64,000 nt of DNA from CBDCIS01 sp965217565 (lineage in GTDB: Bacteria > Chloroflexota > Dehalococcoidia > Lucifugimonadales > CATOSD01). Positions 33,977 through 42,448 of this stretch are shown in pieces (the first letter of the stretch is position 1; each line of letters starts with the position of its first letter). The DNA lies in NCBI GenBank assembly GCA_965217565.1, contig CBDCIS010000005.1, positions 39,184-103,183 of the forward strand, read 5' to 3'. The translations under genes were made by a program, and so were the position numbers. The notes under the pieces are model-generated. The model was given only the letters and a program-made list of their open reading frames with translations. It was not told the origin of the DNA and ran no database searches.

Positions 33977-34199
33977 ATGCGCAGGCGCCGCCGCATGGTC
34001 CGCAGGCCTGTTGCCGAAGACAGTGAGGAATCGGCGCTGATCCGCCCTCGGCTACTCTTACATGGCCGGTATCGACGAGGTGGGCCGCGGCCCGCTCGCT
34101 GGGCCGGTCGCCGCCGGGATGGCAGTCTTCCCGCCGGGCATCAAGGGACGCAGGCTCCGGTCGGTCCGCGACAACAAGCTCCTGTGCCGTTTTCTCTAG
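33977..34199 (+). pseudogene. rnhB: Ribonuclease HII (rnhB) N-terminal remnant
   Basis: From ATG 33977 (behind AGGAG) the frame reads ...RRPVAEDSEESALIR. After a frameshift comes GYSYMAGIDEVGRGPLAGPV and AAGMAVFPPGIKGRRLRSVR followed by DNKLL, the first catalytic motif (DEVGRG) and following strand of RNase HII. It ends at TAG 34197-34199. The remaining catalytic Asp/Glu residues and about 150 codons are missing. Confidence 0.85.
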
Positions 34200-34282
34200 G
34201 TGGGGAACCAGGGGCACCGTGCGCATTTGCCACCAAGCATTCGATAGTGTTACAGTAGGTGAAAGCTCTCGAGGAAGAAAGT

Positions 34283-34624
34283 ATGAACAAGATCGAAGCA
34301 TTCATCCGACCCGAAAGGCTGGACAACGTAAAGGATGCCCTGGCTAACGAGGGTATCCTGGGCTTGAGCGTGATCCAGGTAACCGGCCGAGGGGTCCAGA
34401 GGGGCGTCCGAACCGGCGGCAGAGGAACCCAGAGCTACATGGCGAGCATGCTTCACCAGTTGAAGATCGAAGTAGTGGTCAGCGATGCAGATACTCAGAA
34501 GACCATTGATGCTATCGTCGCCAACGCCCGCACTGGCAACACCGACGACGGGAAGATATTCATAACGCCGGTATCTGGCGCGATTAGGATCCGCACCGGA
34601 GAAACAGGGGATCAGGTCCTTTAG
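34283..34624 (+). CDS. P-II family nitrogen regulator with atypical T-loop
   Basis: The 113-residue protein has the P-II fold: KIEAFIRPERLDNVKDALANEG at the start, GLSVIQVTGRG, KIEVVVSDADTQKTIDAIV, then TGNTDDGKIFITPVSGAIRIRTGE (in parts), the C-terminal ATP-site strand. The T-loop, GVQRGVRTGGRGTQSYMASMLHQL, is longer than in GlnB/GlnK and lacks the uridylylated Tyr-51 context (ELYRGAEY). Regulation, if any, is therefore not by GlnD-type uridylylation at that site. ATG 34283 follows GAGGA. It presumably controls the Amt transporter, which lies 2.4 kb away on the other strand. Confidence 0.88.
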   Translation: MNKIEAFIRPERLDNVKDALANEGILGLSVIQVTGRGVQRGVRTGGRGTQSYMASMLHQLKIEVVVSDADTQKTIDAIVANARTGNTDDGKIFITPVSGAIRIRTGETGDQVL

Positions 34625-35646
34625 CTAAGCTTGAAGTCCCCCAAGTGAATCCTTCAGCCCGGATCCGACAGAGAGCAGCACCATCGTCGCTGGCGGCCTG
34701 TAGCTCAGTGAGCTATGGGGCCTAATGCGGTTGTAGGTCTAATCGGGTCGTTGCCACTCGCGCTCCCAATCAACCTGCTTTCAGCCGGCCTGCGCTGTCA
34801 AACGGGAACCGAATGCCCGCTTGAATGCTGGAAGCCTATCGCGATCGTCCATTCCAGTATCTCTTCAAGTGCTTCATCATCAGCGTAACTGGTCACGCGT
34901 CGCGCCGTAGCGATCCGACACGCTCGGTGATCGTCAAGACGCTGCCATTCAAGGGATTCGTTCAAGCCAGATTCGATGGTGTGCCGGTTGCGCAGTTTAG
35001 AGACCAAGTTACAGATAGCTAACGGCTGCTAGCTATCAGAAACCCTCTAATGCATGGAGAATTGGCCTGAACGTCATCTTGAAGGTTCTTGATTTTGTGT
35101 AGTTTGGTGGACCTTCTGGGGAGGGGGTGAACCGTAAGACGGTGGCCCTGGCCCTGTGCCGGAAACAGGGTTGACGGGCAGGATAGTTCACGCAATCCAG
35201 AGGCTCATGGCCAGCCTGGATGTCCATGCGGAGGAGCGGCACACGCTGCTGGACCGGCTGACCGGCGACGGGAATCTGCCTGGCTTGTGGCCTGCCGGCG
35301 TAAGCATGGCGGGAATAATCCACGGTATAAGCAAACCCGAAGCGGCGGGTGGAATGGCTGACGTTTGGGATACCGGCCGTAGGGAACCTTGAATAGTACC
35401 TGGCGCGAGCGCTTTTCAGCGAAGCGGTGCCAATGAACGTGAATGCTCGGCTTCAACGTGGCGCAGTGTACCCATTCGTTGACATGGCCGCGCTGAGGAC
35501 GAGTTGGCCTTATGAACCACTATTCTGAGCAAGCCCCACCTGTAATGGCGACCTAGCCTGCCTTCGGCCCACTTTAGCCCTCTGGAGGATCATGCTACCG
35601 ACGCCGAACACTGGCAGGAGGCGCCCGGTCAACCCGATGTGGCTGT
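34625..35646. other. Non-coding stretch, about 1 kb
   Basis: No gene can be supported. A tRNA-like string (CTGTAGCTCAGTGAGC) at about 34701-34716 lacks a matching acceptor and T-arm. Around 35130-35170 there are neighbouring small hairpins (CCGTAAGACGG and CCCTGTGCCGGAAACAGGG) that might belong to a structured RNA. A plus-strand frame at 35156-35392 (MPETGLTGRIVHAIQRLMAS) has no recognisable family. A frame at about 35434 reading ARLQRGAVYPFVDMAAL faintly recalls HsdS target-recognition domains, but is only about 30 codons. The stretch looks like decayed DNA. Confidence 0.5.
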
Positions 35647-38637
35647 CTATTGCCGCTGTTCCCCCAGGAACCTGGTCACGTAGTCCACATCCACTACTGG
35701 TGGCGCTAGACTCAATTGGCGCAGGACTTGGCTGAACCTGCTGATGTCGTAGACACTGGTATCGGTTAGATAAGGCTCAACGGAGTCCAGAGATTGAGCC
35801 AACAGCTTCAATTCCAGGTCGTTTTCACCTTCCGCCGCCGCCTCTAACCTCGACCGCCACTCGGCCAAAGGGGCCAAGTCTGCCACCCAGCCCTCGTCTC
35901 TCATGTCGGTGAAAACATGGTCGGCAGGGACCGGGGCCTGTTGGACTACGTTATAGACGTTACCAAAATGCCCGGGGGCATCCGCAATCTTGGCGATGGC
36001 GGTGCACAGGAAATCTACGGGAGTCATCTCGAAAAACCAGCCTGCCATTACCGGAGCGCAATTCACACGCAAACATGCCTTTATTATCAATGTAAGGAAG
36101 TCGTTGGGATTAACCACGCCGGTGACGCTGTGATGGCCGATATTGCCTGGCCGAAACATACAGACCGGGAGACCCCTTGACTCGGCAGACCACACCAACC
36201 GCTCAGCCACCCATTTTGCCTGGTTGTAGCCTCCCTCCATCCTGTCGACGAAGTCATCGATGTCCCTGTTCTCCAGGTAGGGAGCGGCATCACCCCCGGG
36301 GAAAATGCCGTTAGAGGAAATATACTGCATCGGCTTGGTTTTGGCGTGACAGGCAAATTTAATAGCTTCGATGGTGCCACCCACAGTATGGGGTTTGATG
36401 ATAGGGTATGAATACGCGTAGTTGACCGATGCGGCGCAATGGAAGACCAGGTCGACTTCTTCGGCGAGTTCACGGTACACTTCGTCGTCTAACCCGAATC
36501 GGGTCTGCGTTAAGTCGCCCGTCACAGTAACGATGCGGTCTTGCAGCGTTTGCCCAGCCAACTCGTAGAACCTTAGAGCCTCTACAACCCGGTTGTTGGT
36601 TTGATCTGTTCTACCGCCTGTCGCCCTGGCTATGCAATAGAATTTCGTGGAGGGGTCCGTGTAGCGCATTAACTCATCAAGAAGGTGAGCCCCTAGGAAA
36701 CCTGTCGCGCCTGTCACCAATACCTTGGAGGCCTCGGTAAGGCGGCCAGATCCACTGCCTCCGGCAGGGGCCACCGCCGGGTCGAGGAGCGAGTCTTCGG
36801 CAAGCGAGAATTCAGCCGTCATGGGTGACCCTCCATTGGCCAGATGGGTTACTAGTTTATCTATTGTAGGGTAGTCATATACTTCGGTCCCATCGAGTTT
36901 GACTCCAAATGCTTGTTCGATACCCAAGATCAAGCTTAGGCTTGAGAGTGAGTTTCCACCGAGTTCGAAGAAATCCCAATCATCGTTTAGAGACCCGGCT
37001 TCGATGCCCAACGCTTCGCCCCATAATTTTCCCATCAACGCCCGCCCTAGCGGTTGCGAGGCTTGTTTTATGGGCATCACTGAATCTAGGGATTCAGCCT
37101 TGATTCTACGGGGCCTGGCTAAAGCTTTCCGGTCTAGTTTGCCTGTCTGCCGGTCTATTGGCAGTTCATCTAGTTCCACGTAATGGCTAGGCACCATATA
37201 GTGAGGCAGGTACCGCTCCACGAGGTTCCGCAGGCCCCTGCTAGTAGTGCTGTTTGCGTCAACCCGCCAGGTCGCGCTGGGCTTACGGACGACGTAGGCT
37301 ACCAGCCGCGGGTTAGTCTCACCGTCGGACTCAAGCGAGACCGCAGTATCCAACACATCGCAACGCCTCTTTAGGGTCTCCTCTATAGCGCCTAAGTAAA
37401 CGCTGTATCCCCGGATTTGGACCATCGAATCGTTGCGGCCAATGACCGTGACCATCCCTTGAGAATCGACCTTGGCCACATCACCTGTGGCGTAGTACCT
37501 CTCACCGTCCACGTTAAAGAATTTCTGCTGGTCCAAGTCAAGTCTTCCCAGGTAGCCTCTGGCGAGCCCCAGTCCACCGATATAGAGCTCACCGGTTCCA
37601 TCCGTGGAGAGTTCAGCTCCGTCTTCCGGCACGACTCGAGTCGTTACTCCATCCATGGGAAACCCAACGGGACAGACGCTCGCTACGTCCGGGGGCGCAG
37701 ACCTCAAGTCGATCGTGCATACGTCATGGGCTTCACTGATGCTGTAGGTATTGAAAAAGCGGGTGGAAGAGGGCAATACCGCCAGGGCCTTTTCCTTCAA
37801 GCTGCTAGCCACCACTTCCCCGTTGAGCCAAACAACTCGTAGGGACTCAAACTCAGCACGCAGAACCTCTGGCTCAGCCGAGTTCAAGATCCCTTGTAGA
37901 AGGGACGGAGTGAATAACACTTCGGTGATGCGGTTCTCGGAGATATATTTGATGAGGGACCTGGGCAGGAGCACGATATCATCCGGTATAACGTAGACTG
38001 TGCCACCTTTCAGCAGCGGACGTAAGAACTCCCATGTAAAGAAGATATTGCATGCAACCCTGTCCCCAGGCTGGTAAGAGCTGAACTTATACCTCCCGGA
38101 GTAGGAGGCTACCATGGCCCCGTGCGTCTGCATTACTCCCTTGGGGTCACCGGTCGTGCCAGAGGTGTACGGCACAAAAGCAAGATTGTGAGGGGAGATG
38201 GCTGGGGGTTGGAGTTCAACGGCGGTATCTTGCCAGAGGTGCTCGGTATCTATCCGCAACACGTGGGCATCGGCGTACGGAGCCAACCGTGTGAAGTAGC
38301 GTTCTTTGGTAATGATTACCTTCGGCTTTGCTTCTTCCAAGATGGTCTGGAGCAGCGTATCTGGCGACTCCAGCGCCAGTGGCATGAATGCGCCGCCCGC
38401 TTTCAGAGCCCCGATGCAAGAGAGGACGTAATCCGAGCAGGTCTCCATAAAGATACCCACCCGGTCGTCTGATAAGACCCCATGCCGGCGGAGGTAAGCG
38501 CCCAACGCATCTGATTCACGGTCCAACTGGGAGTAGGTCTTGTTCCCTTCCCGGCTTACTACCGCCAGTCCGGCCGGAGTCTTCCCAGCCTGGTCTTTGA
38601 GGAGTTCATGCAAGCAGGTCTTGTCCAAGGCTGACAT
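35647..38637 (-). CDS. Stand-alone adenylation-carrier-reductase protein (NRPS/CAR-like, A-T-R)
   Basis: The protein of 996 residues has three modules. The adenylation domain (about 1-500) shows YTSGTTGDPKGVM (A3), NTYSISEAHDV (A5), YYATGDVAKVD (A7), GRNDSMVQIRGYSVYLGAIEE (A8, in parts) and IDRQTGKLDRKAL with the A10 Lys. The carrier domain (about 535-605) has FFELGGNSLSSLSL with the phosphopantetheine Ser. The reductase domain (about 635-995) has the Rossmann motif VLVTGATGFLGAHLLDELM and the YNQAK active site. It should activate a carboxylate, hold it as a thioester and release an aldehyde or alcohol with NAD(P)H. The Asp that binds an alpha-amino group is not visible in the A4 region (IFFTWEFLRPLL), so the substrate may not be an amino acid. 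No phosphopantetheinyl transferase is nearby. It is divergent from a dead methyltransferase gene. Confidence 0.88.
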   Translation of the reverse strand: MSALDKTCLHELLKDQAGKTPAGLAVVSREGNKTYSQLDRESDALGAYLRRHGVLSDDRVGIFMETCSDYVLSCIGALKAGGAFMPLALESPDTLLQTILEEAKPKVIITKERYFTRLAPYADAHVLRIDTEHLWQDTAVELQPPAISPHNLAFVPYTSGTTGDPKGVMQTHGAMVASYSGRYKFSSYQPGDRVACNIFFTWEFLRPLLKGGTVYVIPDDIVLLPRSLIKYISENRITEVLFTPSLLQGILNSAEPEVLRAEFESLRVVWLNGEVVASSLKEKALAVLPSSTRFFNTYSISEAHDVCTIDLRSAPPDVASVCPVGFPMDGVTTRVVPEDGAELSTDGTGELYIGGLGLARGYLGRLDLDQQKFFNVDGERYYATGDVAKVDSQGMVTVIGRNDSMVQIRGYSVYLGAIEETLKRRCDVLDTAVSLESDGETNPRLVAYVVRKPSATWRVDANSTTSRGLRNLVERYLPHYMVPSHYVELDELPIDRQTGKLDRKALARPRRIKAESLDSVMPIKQASQPLGRALMGKLWGEALGIEAGSLNDDWDFFELGGNSLSSLSLILGIEQAFGVKLDGTEVYDYPTIDKLVTHLANGGSPMTAEFSLAEDSLLDPAVAPAGGSGSGRLTEASKVLVTGATGFLGAHLLDELMRYTDPSTKFYCIARATGGRTDQTNNRVVEALRFYELAGQTLQDRIVTVTGDLTQTRFGLDDEVYRELAEEVDLVFHCAASVNYAYSYPIIKPHTVGGTIEAIKFACHAKTKPMQYISSNGIFPGGDAAPYLENRDIDDFVDRMEGGYNQAKWVAERLVWSAESRGLPVCMFRPGNIGHHSVTGVVNPNDFLTLIIKACLRVNCAPVMAGWFFEMTPVDFLCTAIAKIADAPGHFGNVYNVVQQAPVPADHVFTDMRDEGWVADLAPLAEWRSRLEAAAEGENDLELKLLAQSLDSVEPYLTDTSVYDISRFSQVLRQLSLAPPVVDVDYVTRFLGEQRQ

Positions 38638-38738
38638 CACCTTTCGCTAAAAGGGATGGCCGACGTCTGCTAAAGGAGCCCAGCCGCGGCCCACCCAGCT
38701 CGGGATGTTGACGAGTATGTACAAGAGTTCCTAACGAA

Positions 38739-38767
38739 ATATAACAAAGTGTTGACAGAGATGTAAA
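38739..38767 (-). promoter_or_regulatory. Candidate promoter of the A-T-R gene
   Basis: Minus-strand TTTACA (38767-38762) and TTATAT (38744-38739) are spaced by 17 bases, about 100 bp ahead of the gene. The surrounding AT-rich intergenic region is shared with the divergent methyltransferase pseudogene. Confidence 0.5.
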
Positions 38768-38828
38768 CTGCGATTTCGTAAAATAACCGATATTCAATAG
38801 CGAAAGTCGGCTATCCGAGGCAAATATT

Positions 38829-39170
38829 ATGAAGTTCGATTCTCTGGATTTTTACCAGGAGCACGCACTCCGCTATTCGGAACTGTCGCACGAGTTCATT
38901 CACTCGGTGTACACCGACAGTTCTCACCCAGGTGTGGGAGGCGACATGGATCTGTTGCACAGAGTCGTGGAGCTGGCGCCGGGTCGCCGGGGCTTGGATG
39001 CAGGCTGTGGGGGCTAGGACGTCTATCTACTTCACGCCTGGAGATACAAAGCCTATGGCATCGATGCGGTGGAAGAGAACATCAGCTTGGCCAAAGGACT
39101 TCACTCGGAAGTAGCCGATCGGCTTCAAGTTGTGGACCTCAGAGTGCTGACCCATAACGGTGTTCTGCAG
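38829..39170 (+). pseudogene. Class I SAM methyltransferase interrupted by an in-frame TAG
   Basis: The frame from ATG 38829 reads MKFDSLDFYQEHALRYSELS, then DMDLLHRVVELAPGRRGLDAGCGG (motif I, in parts), and hits TAG at 39015-39017. Without a shift it continues DVYLLHAWRYKAYGIDAVEE and NISLAKGLHSEVADRLQVVD, which is motif II with the acidic residue that binds the SAM ribose. Similarity fades near 39170 and the DNA then enters a pfkB remnant on the other strand, so the 3' half is lost. TAG ends intact genes elsewhere in this window, so readthrough is unlikely. Confidence 0.78.
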
Positions 39171-39194
39171 CTGATGTTCGAAGTGGGGTCCGGG

Positions 39195-39757
39195 GTGGTC
39201 ACCATCAATGACCTCCACTTTTAGGGGCCTGATGTGGAACAATTGACTCCTTTGAGCCACCATGCAACCCTCGGCGCCTAGCGTTACCAGTGCGGCATCA
39301 ACACCTTCAGCCAGTAAGTCTCGGGCTATATCGGGTGGGTTTCCGGAAGCTTGGGGTTCATCCATAGAGACCTGACACACATTCGTAAATCGGAGCAGGT
39401 CGGAAAGATTTGGAGCGTCACAGTATCTGGATTCCAAATTCAGGAACACCGGCATACCCATACCAAGGTCCTGGGCGCGTTCCATGGCTTCTATGACTCT
39501 GCCGCCATTGTACCAATCCACGTAAAGAATCCGCGCCTCGGACAATTTAGAGACGCCAGGTATTGGTAACGAAGCCAAAGCTCCGGATCACGCTTTTGAA
39601 AGTAAGTTCTGGAGCCTATTCCGTCCACGATGCCGAGTTCCAACGAACTGGTGAGTCGTTGGTTGACTCTTTGGTCAACACCTATCCCCGAGGCAGTCAA
39701 TTGTTCCAGGACTCTATTCCCGTAGTAATCATTTCCTGCCGGAGACGATATGAAAGT
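39195..39757 (-). pseudogene. pfkB-family sugar kinase remnant
   Basis: From right to left the minus strand reads GNDYYGNRVLEQLTASGIGV, then YFQKRDPELWL. After a frameshift near 39560 come ARILYVDWYNGGRVIEAMER, GMPVFLNLESRY, LLRFTNVCQVSMDEPQA and ALVTLGAEGCMVAQ. This is the middle of a ribokinase/PfkB fold (VGDDxxG, substrate-lid and MN/DE motifs). The C-terminal GAGD catalytic motif and the N-terminus are missing: one side is cut at the methyltransferase remnant, the other by the IS1182-type element starting at 39761. Confidence 0.8.
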
Positions 39758-39760
39758 GTA

Positions 39761-41113
39761 GAGCCTGTCTCAGAAGTCTGGAACTGGTAAATGGAGCGGT
39801 CTTCGGTGTGCCTTCGAGGTGACCCTGGTAGAGGAGATATTGAGATGCCGCTTCGAGAGATGTGCTGAGAGCAGATGTGGATGTTGCCGCCGGCACTTGA
39901 CGAACTATTGCCGTTAGATCACCCATCGCGGTTCGTCGCCGAGTTCGTTGACGCCTTGGACAGGGATTACTGGGCGGAGCTTGGAGTGGATATAGAAGGG
40001 GACCCGCTGGGAGCGCCAGCCTACCATAGAGGATCTGGAGGCTCAGAACGAAGGAGAAGAAGACGCTGCTGCTGCCCATCTGTCTGAGGAGTTGGCCGAC
40101 GAGGAGGTCTTGAGAGAGCGGGTGCGGCGGGCGATGGATGAGCTAGCAGACAGCAAGCGCCACAAGCGCATCAATCTGACCGACACAGATGCCCGGCTGA
40201 TGAAGGGCAGGCAGGGAATTGTGGCTGGCTACAACGCCCAGGGCTATGGTCTCGCTCATATATCCCGATGGGGGAACGAACGGCATGTTGGTCACTACTG
40301 TGGACGTGGTGGATGAAGCCAATGACAATGCCCTACTGGTGCCCATGCTCGAGCGGGCTGAGGAGACGACGGGAACGAAACCACAGATGACGTTGACCGA
40401 CGCCGGATACTTCGCTGGGAGTCACCTGGAATAGTGTGCCCGTCGAGAGCAGCAGGTGGTGGTGTCGGAGTTACTGCAACGGTTCCTCAATGACCCTTAT
40501 CACAAGGATCGATTCGCCTATGACGAGCAGAGCGACAGCTTTAGGTGTCCCCAGGGCCAGACGCTCAGGTTTGTTCGCATCCAGCATACCAATGGTGTTC
40601 CGTTGCGGCTGTACCGGGCCACTGGGGCCGTCTGCCAGGCGTGCCCAGCCTTCGGAGTCTGCACGAGGGCTAGGGAGATTGACCGCAGCCTGCCAATAGG
40701 GCTGCACGACGCAGTGCTGCGCCGTCATCGCGCCTGGATGTCCATGTCAGCAGTTAAAGAGGTGTACAAGCTGAGAAAGCAACTGGTCAAGCCTGTCTTC
40801 GGTATCATCAAGGAGCAATAGTGAGCGGAGGTTCCTGCTGCGCGGCCTCGTCAACGTGGCGGCCGAATGGACCATGTTGGTCACAGCTTTCAACCTGCGC
40901 ACTCTCTGGCGGGTGTGGCGCTCCCGCCCCTTCATCGATCTATTTCACGGCCCGGAGTCTCATCCCGCTTCCTGAACTGCGGCGATGACAGGGGCTACCC
41001 ACCCCGCGTCAATCCATCGCCTGCTTTAGCCCTTCAGACCAAGGGGTGGCCTGGCGAATCTCACCTACCAAGCCCACTCCTATTACCCGCAGCATCACTT
41101 TTGGGACAGGCTC
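39761..41113 (+). mobile_element. IS1182-family insertion sequence, degenerate
   Basis: Terminal inverted repeats are visible: GAGCCTGTCTCAGAAGT at 39761 and its partner at 41097-41113, whose reverse complement is GAGCCTGTCCCAAAAGT (15 of 17 identical). Flanks AGTGTA and AGTATA may be a diverged target duplication. The element encloses a broken transposase gene and interrupts a pfkB remnant. At about 1.35 kb it is shorter than active members, matching the internal deletion in the transposase. Confidence 0.78.
39875..40975 (+). pseudogene. IS1182-family transposase, multiply broken
   Basis: Segments follow family order in three frames. They are MLPPALDELLPLDHPSRFVA (N-terminus), a deletion, KRINLTDTDARLMKGRQGIV and AGYNAQ (DDE Asp region), TTVDVVDEANDNALLVPMLE, MTLTDAGYFAGSHLE (second Asp, then a stop), and FRCPQGQTLRFVRIQH with the cysteines CQACPAFGVCTR. 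The last part is LVNVAAEWTMLVTAFNLRTL, ending near 40975. At least three frame changes or stops make it inactive. Confidence 0.85.
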
Positions 41114-41189
41114 AGTATAGTACGCTTAGGCCCACCAAACTGGACAAATGGAGGGGCTTTGGCACTGAAGTTCAGGCTGGCCGTGTATT

Positions 41190-42152
41190 GTGTTATGTTA
41201 CACTGGGAAACAGGGGGTTACCACAGCATTGGGACAGGTCACAGCCGAAGTGGAGGCAATCGTTGCCCAGAGCGAACAGCTTCACTCAGTCGATCGCATC
41301 GAATTCCTCGACAAAGGCTTCTCCGATGAACGGAAGTATATCCTCTGGGAAAGCGGCGAGCGTACCTACCTACTCAGGACTAGCGACATCGAGAAGCTCT
41401 TGCGGCGTCGGCGGGACTTCGAGCTCATCCGCGTCCATCACAAGAGAGGCATCCGCTGCTCCCCGCCTCTCGAGTTCGGCGTCGACGAACCAAGCCAGCT
41501 CTGCTATACCTTGCTCGGCTACATTCCTGGCGAGAGCGGGTCGGACGCGATTCCGAAGTTGGCGGACACGATCCAATACGAAATCGGGATGGATGCAGGC
41601 CGAGAGCTATGCGCTCTGCACGAGTTGACACATCCCACCGGAGACTTAGCTTGGTTTGAAAGCCGGGTTGCCAAGTACGAAAGGAAGGTCGTCCAGGCTC
41701 GAGAACACGGACTGACGTTCAGAGGACAGGCAAGGGTCCAACGCTACATCGAGACAAACATCGCCCTCCTGCGTGAGAGCGAAGTTCGCTTCCAGCACGA
41801 CGACTACCATCCGGATAACCTGATTGTCCGTGAGGGGAAACTCGAAGGCGTCATAGATTTCAATCGGTGTGATTGGGGCGACCCCATAGAGGACTTTTAC
41901 AAGGTCCCGTGGTTCACCACGACGATCAGTATTCCTTTCGCACGGGGCCAAGTCGAAGGCTACCTCGGCGTCGCATCGCCCGATCGTTTCTGGGAACGGT
42001 ACAACCTTCTGGTTGCCCTCAACCTGCACGGCAGCTTGGTGTTCGCGCGCGAAGATGGTATGGAACGGTGGCCGGAGAGGCTAGACAAGATAGTCTCCGA
42101 ACACGATTTCGAAGAGGGCGGACCGCCACGATGGTTCGTTGAGAGCTCATAA
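41190..42152 (+). CDS. Aminoglycoside phosphotransferase (APH)/choline kinase-like protein
   Basis: The product of up to 320 residues has the APH kinase core: FQHDDYHPDNLIV (catalytic loop, HxDxxxxN form) followed by EGVIDFNRCDWGDPIEDFYK, the DFG-like segment with the metal-binding Asp. The N-lobe has FSDERKYILWESGERTYLLR. Family members phosphorylate antibiotics, choline, sugars or amino acids; no resistance subtype can be assigned. The start is uncertain: GTG 41190 lies 77 bp outside the IS end, and TTG 41229 follows GGGGG. It lies beside the IS1182 element, so it may be horizontally acquired cargo. Confidence 0.82.
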   Translation: MLCYTGKQGVTTALGQVTAEVEAIVAQSEQLHSVDRIEFLDKGFSDERKYILWESGERTYLLRTSDIEKLLRRRRDFELIRVHHKRGIRCSPPLEFGVDEPSQLCYTLLGYIPGESGSDAIPKLADTIQYEIGMDAGRELCALHELTHPTGDLAWFESRVAKYERKVVQAREHGLTFRGQARVQRYIETNIALLRESEVRFQHDDYHPDNLIVREGKLEGVIDFNRCDWGDPIEDFYKVPWFTTTISIPFARGQVEGYLGVASPDRFWERYNLLVALNLHGSLVFAREDGMERWPERLDKIVSEHDFEEGGPPRWFVESS

Positions 42153-42395
42153 GACTGATGCCGACGAGGGCCTCTGCAATGAAGGAAGTCAGTTCGCGCC
42201 AATCCCGTGCTCAGCGTTCCCTTGTACCAGTACTTGCCCGACTAACAAGGCGTCGTCCGTATGTCCATCGCACAATTCACGCTCTGAAAGTTAACTAGCG
42301 CCAATGCCTGCTATCGTGTTTCCCTGTACCTCTGCATTGCCCTGGGATTTCAATTGCCGGGTCTGTCCAATTGCGCCACCTTTAGGGTAAAATGA

Positions 42396-42444
42396 GGCTC
42401 CAGCGCCCCGAACCGGGGACCCTGTATTGCAGCGCTCAGGAGCC
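42396..42444 (+). promoter_or_regulatory. Leader hairpin masking the lysA ribosome-binding site
   Basis: GGCTCC (42396) pairs with GGAGCC (42439) and the adjoining AGCGC with GCGCT, 11 bp in all with a two-base bulge. An inner CCCC/GGGG helix sits in the loop. The AGGAG used by lysA is inside the outer helix. The leader is too short for a lysine riboswitch; a translational on/off hairpin is possible. Confidence 0.5.
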
Positions 42445-42448
42445 GTAC

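Noticed and set aside
34695..34790. tRNA-like string CTGTAGCTCAGTGAGC
   Set aside because: It resembles a D-arm start, but no matching acceptor stem, anticodon loop or GGTTCGAATCC-type T-arm follows, so it is chance or a dead remnant.
35400..35540. Short frame with YPFVDMAAL reminiscent of type I restriction HsdS
   Set aside because: Only about 30 codons, with no flanking hsdM or hsdR and no second repeat; too little for a call.
39015..39017. TAG/TGA recoding (readthrough of in-frame stops at 26404, about 30175 and 39015)
   Set aside because: Both codons end intact genes elsewhere in the window (for example DUF1800 and the NHL gene end in TAG, etfA in TGA), and the affected genes show other damage or sit in decayed DNA.
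42360..42448. Lysine riboswitch ahead of lysA
   Set aside because: The structured leader is about 50 bases; the L-box needs about 170 bases and a five-helix junction, which is not present.
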